This document shows, in pieces, positions 60,897 through 64,000 of a stretch of DNA of 64,000 nt; position 1 is the first letter of the stretch; the number at the start of each line of letters is the position of its first letter. The DNA comes from Cylicocyclus nassatus (lineage: Eukaryota > Nematoda > Chromadorea > Rhabditida > Strongylidae): contig CATQJL010000316.1 of assembly GCA_958299035.1 (NCBI GenBank), forward strand, positions 23,103,676 through 23,167,675. Direction: 5' to 3'. The notes below the pieces were generated by a model. It was given only the letters and a program-made list of their open reading frames with translations. It was not told the DNA's origin and searched no databases. Made by a program: the position numbers and the translations under genes.

Positions 60897-61293
60897 TAAG
60901 GGCTCAGCAGAGGTAGCGCTTTCACACGCTGGATGTCGTTTTTGAGGGGAAGCAAAAGGAAAATTGTAATTCCAGGGGTGTTTCTCGGATCTGACTTTGG
61001 CAAGCACACTTTTTACCAGGGTCCGCTACAGCTGGCACCGGGTCAAGCTGGATATCGTTTTTGGGACAAAAAGCAAAGGAAATATCGTTTTTGTGGCCGA
61101 AAAGACATGAAAATAGCAACGTTTTTGTGGCCGAAAAGACATAAAAATAGCAACGTTTTTGTAGTCGACATTTCGGGTTTTGAAGGTTTTCTACATTTAG
61201 AGTTGAGGTCAAAGGGGACTTCGTACGAAATTTTCAAGATCAAAGGGAACTTCGTTCTAGAATTTCACTGATACCAGCTCGTGCCGAGCCCTT
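60897..61293. mobile_element. hAT-like element, copy 5, rearranged
   Basis: The left end AAGGGCTCAGCAGAGG and the right end (complement AAGGGCTCGGCACGAGC) are changed at the first bases. A second left-like terminus with CAAGCTGGATATCG starts about 61030, and an internal GTTTTTGTGGCCGAAAAGAC unit is duplicated. This suggests one copy inserted in, or recombined with, another. Confidence 0.65.
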
Positions 61294-62323
61294 GTACTTA
61301 ACTTTTCAAAAAATTCTTTTGGCAGTATTCTTTCATTTGCGGTCATATCAAAGATCTTTGTGTGTTGTCTTTTGAGCAGTTTAACTGAAACAAATTTGAA
61401 AAGCTTGAAGAACCCATTTCTGAGGTTTTTTCAAGTGTCTTTAAGTGGATATAACTCATCATTGACATTCGTAATATCCAGCAGTCTTCTTGCAAGCTAA
61501 GTCGTTATTCTTTAGTTTTATGAAGTCTGGGCCTGAAGCATATGATGTTCTGTTGTTATTCGTGCTTTGTGTAAAACTAACAATTACACTGTTTGTTCTG
61601 TTTTTTTTTTATGGTACGCCTTGAGCGTATTTAATGAAAATGAAAATGAAAATGAAATTAAAGCAAAGTGAATTCATATTGGTAAGTGAGTGCCACCATC
61701 GACATACCTCGATCTGATAGAAACGCAGAACCAGATACCAATGGAAGGTAATGATGAGATTTATTCGTAGAGTCATTTTCAACTGTGCAAATAAAAAGTG
61801 AATAAAGTTCCCAGCTGGGACATCTTCTAGTGTGAAAAATCACTCAACCTTCTAGGAAAGACTATTTTTGACATTTTCTCACGAATTGCGAAATCGAAAC
61901 TCCTGCGTACTATTCTCGTAAGAATAAGCAGCAAATTCTGTAGTTTTGAGAATCGCAAGATGTCAGCAAATCTGCTTCTGTGGCACCAATGAATTTAGTC
62001 AGAACGATGAGGTAGACCTTGCGAATTTCCTCATCAGAAAGATTGGTAAAGGAAGATTTGCAAAGGGACTTACTATATTTAAATGCTTCTAAAAGACCAG
62101 TATGATCTGCGCTTTTAAACTGTATGAGCCATGTATTTCAAGCGCCTTACTTCTTTCTTTAGAAAAACCGATTAAATTAACCATGCCGTTTTTGCTCTAT
62201 TCCTATACCCAATCTTGCAAGAGCATAGCAAAATTATTTTATCACGAGGCTACATATATAGAGCGACTACGAAAACTGAAGAGAGTTTGAATATGTGATA
62301 TATACGGAATGAGTGTGTTTCAA
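61294..62323. other. intergenic
   Basis: GCGTATTTAATGAAAATGAA with further AATGAA repeats at 61629-61657 resembles a retroposon tail. No exon supported. Confidence 0.35.
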
Positions 62324-63062
62324 TTAAGCGCCAGATAACAAGTGCGAGAATCGCATGTCTTGGCGAAGATGGCAGCTGTTACAATGGTCCGAGCCCAGCA
62401 AATGTGACGCTAGGATCACAATGGAGCCGTCGGTTGAGACTAAAACGAACGCGTAGTCTGGCTTTGTCCGAAGATGAGCACAGTTGTCGTCTTGTCTGTA
62501 ACATTTGCAATTGGTAGTTCCTTCCGTAAGGACAAAATTATCCACAACAGCTGCTTGAATGTTGTGAAAACTGATTGAGGTATTCAGAACTTTCGTGCAC
62601 TTACACATTACACCTTTTGGTACGGAGAATATTAATCGGCACAGGGTGTGCTTTGCATCTCATCGCTACGTCGCGATGCAAATTCTAGACATTTCTCGAG
62701 AGCCTGTAGGAACAGGGCTCCGCACAGCTGGCTTATAAGCAAGCTGGATATCGTTTTTAGGACAAAAAGCAAAGTGGATATGGCTTTTGTAATTAGGTTT
62801 TTTAGTTGACGTTTCGTTTTTAGTCGATTCGTACATTTCGAACAAGGGTTGAAGGGGACTTTTATAATCTTGTGAAAATCAGGGACCTCGTTTTTTGCCT
62901 TTCCGGAAAGAAACCTCGTGCTGAGCCCTGGTAGAAGCTCGTGCTAACAAGGAAAGGATACTCGGTGACCGTGGCCATTTGGAATTCCAAATCTGTGCTT
63001 GATATCTGCGAAACGATCTTTTGAAGAAAGTTACAAACTTTTTTTGTTGAAAATTTGCGCAT
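62324..63062 (-). CDS. short protein with NTR/TIMP-like C-terminal pattern, three exons
   Basis: Exons 62949-63062, 62614-62684 and 62324-62570 join in phase to 432 nt (143 residues plus TAA). The second intron is 43 bp; the first holds a hAT-like element. The pattern resembles netrin-like (NTR) domains of TIMPs and related proteins. A DLEFQMATVTEYP strand comes first, then VPINILRTKSF. NCKCYRQDDNCAHL follows, leading into YAFVLVSTDGSIVILAS (the place of the YLI.G...DG segment). A CNSC pair comes near the end. This is pattern-level likeness, not a confirmed match. No signal peptide is visible, so the true 5' end may lie in an exon not found; the ATG used has no nearby acceptor. Codon use is balanced, unlike flanking DNA. 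Confidence 0.45.
62713..62930. mobile_element. hAT-like element, copy 6, in intron 1 of the NTR-like gene
   Basis: CAGGGCTCCGCACAGCTGGC at the left and the complement of CAGGGCTCAGCACGAGG at the right, with CAAGCTGGATATCG just inside. It makes up most of the intron 62685-62948. Confidence 0.8.
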
Positions 63063-63096
63063 TTTTGGTTAGTTAAAATCACCCATTTTGTTCTAG

Positions 63097-63292
63097 GTTT
63101 CCGTTTGAAGCTACTGAAGAGAAACTTAAAAGGAATGCTGCTGTATTATGCCTATATAAATCATATTTAGCTAGCGCAATTTATTCAAGCAAATCGCAGA
63201 TACGGAAAGCCGTATTCGAACCAGCATTAAAAGGCGCATTTTTTGATCTCAAATCATTACGGATGGCCACGGTGACCAAGTATCCTTCCCAT
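63097..63292 (+). CDS. single exon related to the NTR-like gene, opposite strand
   Basis: TTGTTCTAG acceptor, 65 codons open, then CAT/GTAAGA donor. The exon ends FFDLKSLRMATVTKYPSH, which parallels the minus-strand exon ending DLEFQMATVTEYPFL, also directly followed by a donor. The nucleotide match is about 25 of 33 (ATGGCCACGGT.ACC.AGTATCCTT). The N-terminal part (EEKLKRNAAVLCLYKSYLAS) has no counterpart there. No second exon found before the window ends; partial gene or relic. Confidence 0.3.
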
Positions 63293-63780
63293 GTAAGAAG
63301 GGGCAGTTAGCACATTAGATTCTGTCAAAGCTATGTTCCCTTATAGCGGCATACATCACCTAGAATCTTTTTTTTTATTTGGATAAGTGAGGGGCGGTAT
63401 GTGGCGCCGCTATGACCAGCTTGGCCAAGCTTCGATCCGTCGCCTTGGCAGACCACTCCTTTATCTCTGGAAGATTGGTACCAGAGTTCTGGGAAGATAG
63501 CCCGATATGGTTATCTTTTGACCCCCGCAAGTTATTGTGAAAGCTCGCACGTATTCAGTTTCCTTCGACTATGGGTTGCAATGCGTTCGGCGCATGCCCT
63601 TACAGGGTTATATCGAAGACGCTGCATTCTTTATCCTTTTGTCCTTTCCTTTCACTTAGCTTGCTATTTATCTACGGTGCAGATGAAAAGAAAAACACTG
63701 CGATAATTTTATTTGAAGCCTCAGCTGATTAGAAGGGTCCCACACATACTTCCAATTTTACCGCTGGCCGTATTCATCAA
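63293..63780. other. intergenic or intronic, nothing recognised
   Basis: A 62-codon plus-strand frame at 63518-63706 lacks motif or splice support. Confidence 0.35.
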
Positions 63781-63900
63781 CGAACCCAGTGGGTTCCGGA
63801 ACCCATTGGGTTTGCGAACCAAGTGGGTTCCTTGGGTTCGCGAACCCACTGGTTAAGATGGGTATTCACAAGAGCCCCGCTGGGTTCGCCAACCCATAGC
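63781..63900. repeat. cluster of GAACCCA/TGGGTTC palindromes
   Basis: About ten half-sites of (G)AACCCA or TGGGTT(C) in 120 bp, many paired as palindromes such as GAACCCAGTGGGTTC and GGAACCCATTGGGTT. Spacing is irregular, so it is not a simple tandem repeat. Function unknown. Confidence 0.7.
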
Positions 63901-64000
63901 GTCACCAGTGTGCCTCTCTAGTCGGTGTACTATTTTCCTCATTTTCCTATGCGCACGGATATCGCGCTAAACCAAAAGCGTCAGCATACTTGGTTTTCGA

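Noticed and set aside
1..64000. Bacterial-type operons, CRISPR arrays, prophage or rRNA genes
   Set aside because: No such pattern; genes are intron-rich and eukaryotic throughout.

Overview
The window looks like a nematode nuclear genome and most probably a clade V (strongylid or hookworm-like) species. Introns run from about 43 bp to 2 kb with short TTTCAG-type acceptors, some start codons sit just behind an acceptor-like AG (as in spliced-leader genes), and gene density is low in AT-rich DNA packed with short inverted-repeat transposons. The species assignment is inference. No rRNA, credible tRNA, CRISPR or bacterial feature was seen.

Left end (1544-6469, +): the 3' part of a mitochondrial aspartate/glutamate carrier (aralar/citrin, SLC25A12/13 type). 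Nine exons in continuous phase give 399 residues with the complete carrier domain; the EF-hand half lies left of the window. From 8634 to 11304 (-) two tandem genes of unknown family can be built: a 134-residue signal-peptide plus single-span membrane protein, and a 245-residue cysteine-containing protein. They may be an operon or one gene.

Middle (about 11.3-49.5 kb): mostly gene-poor DNA with at least five classes of non-autonomous element. These are a hAT-like family (six copies in the window, two with perfect 8-bp target duplications), a mariner-like family with very long inverted repeats, a palindromic CAGGGTGTCCC family, a GTCY-microsatellite element, and several single fold-backs. At 37.5-38.3 kb (-) a tandem array encodes nine degenerate PY-x-PL-x-DR peptides, some behind Lys-Arg pairs. 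It looks like a decayed or frameshift-rich peptide-precursor gene.

Right part: 49591-58694 (-) holds a complete 28-exon DEG/ENaC (degenerin) channel gene. I assembled it exon by exon; the exons sum to 3,117 nt (1,038 aa) with every phase matching. It has both membrane spans, the cysteine-rich domain, a GAS selectivity motif and a PPKY tail motif. About 400 residues separate the CLPPC motif from TM2, where ASICs have about 70. Four inverted-repeat elements or motifs sit in its introns. A small five-exon gene (58906-59619, +) lies head to head with it. At 62.3-63.3 kb a short minus-strand gene resembling an NTR/TIMP-like fold faces a plus-strand exon that shares its MATVT segment, suggesting an inverted duplication.
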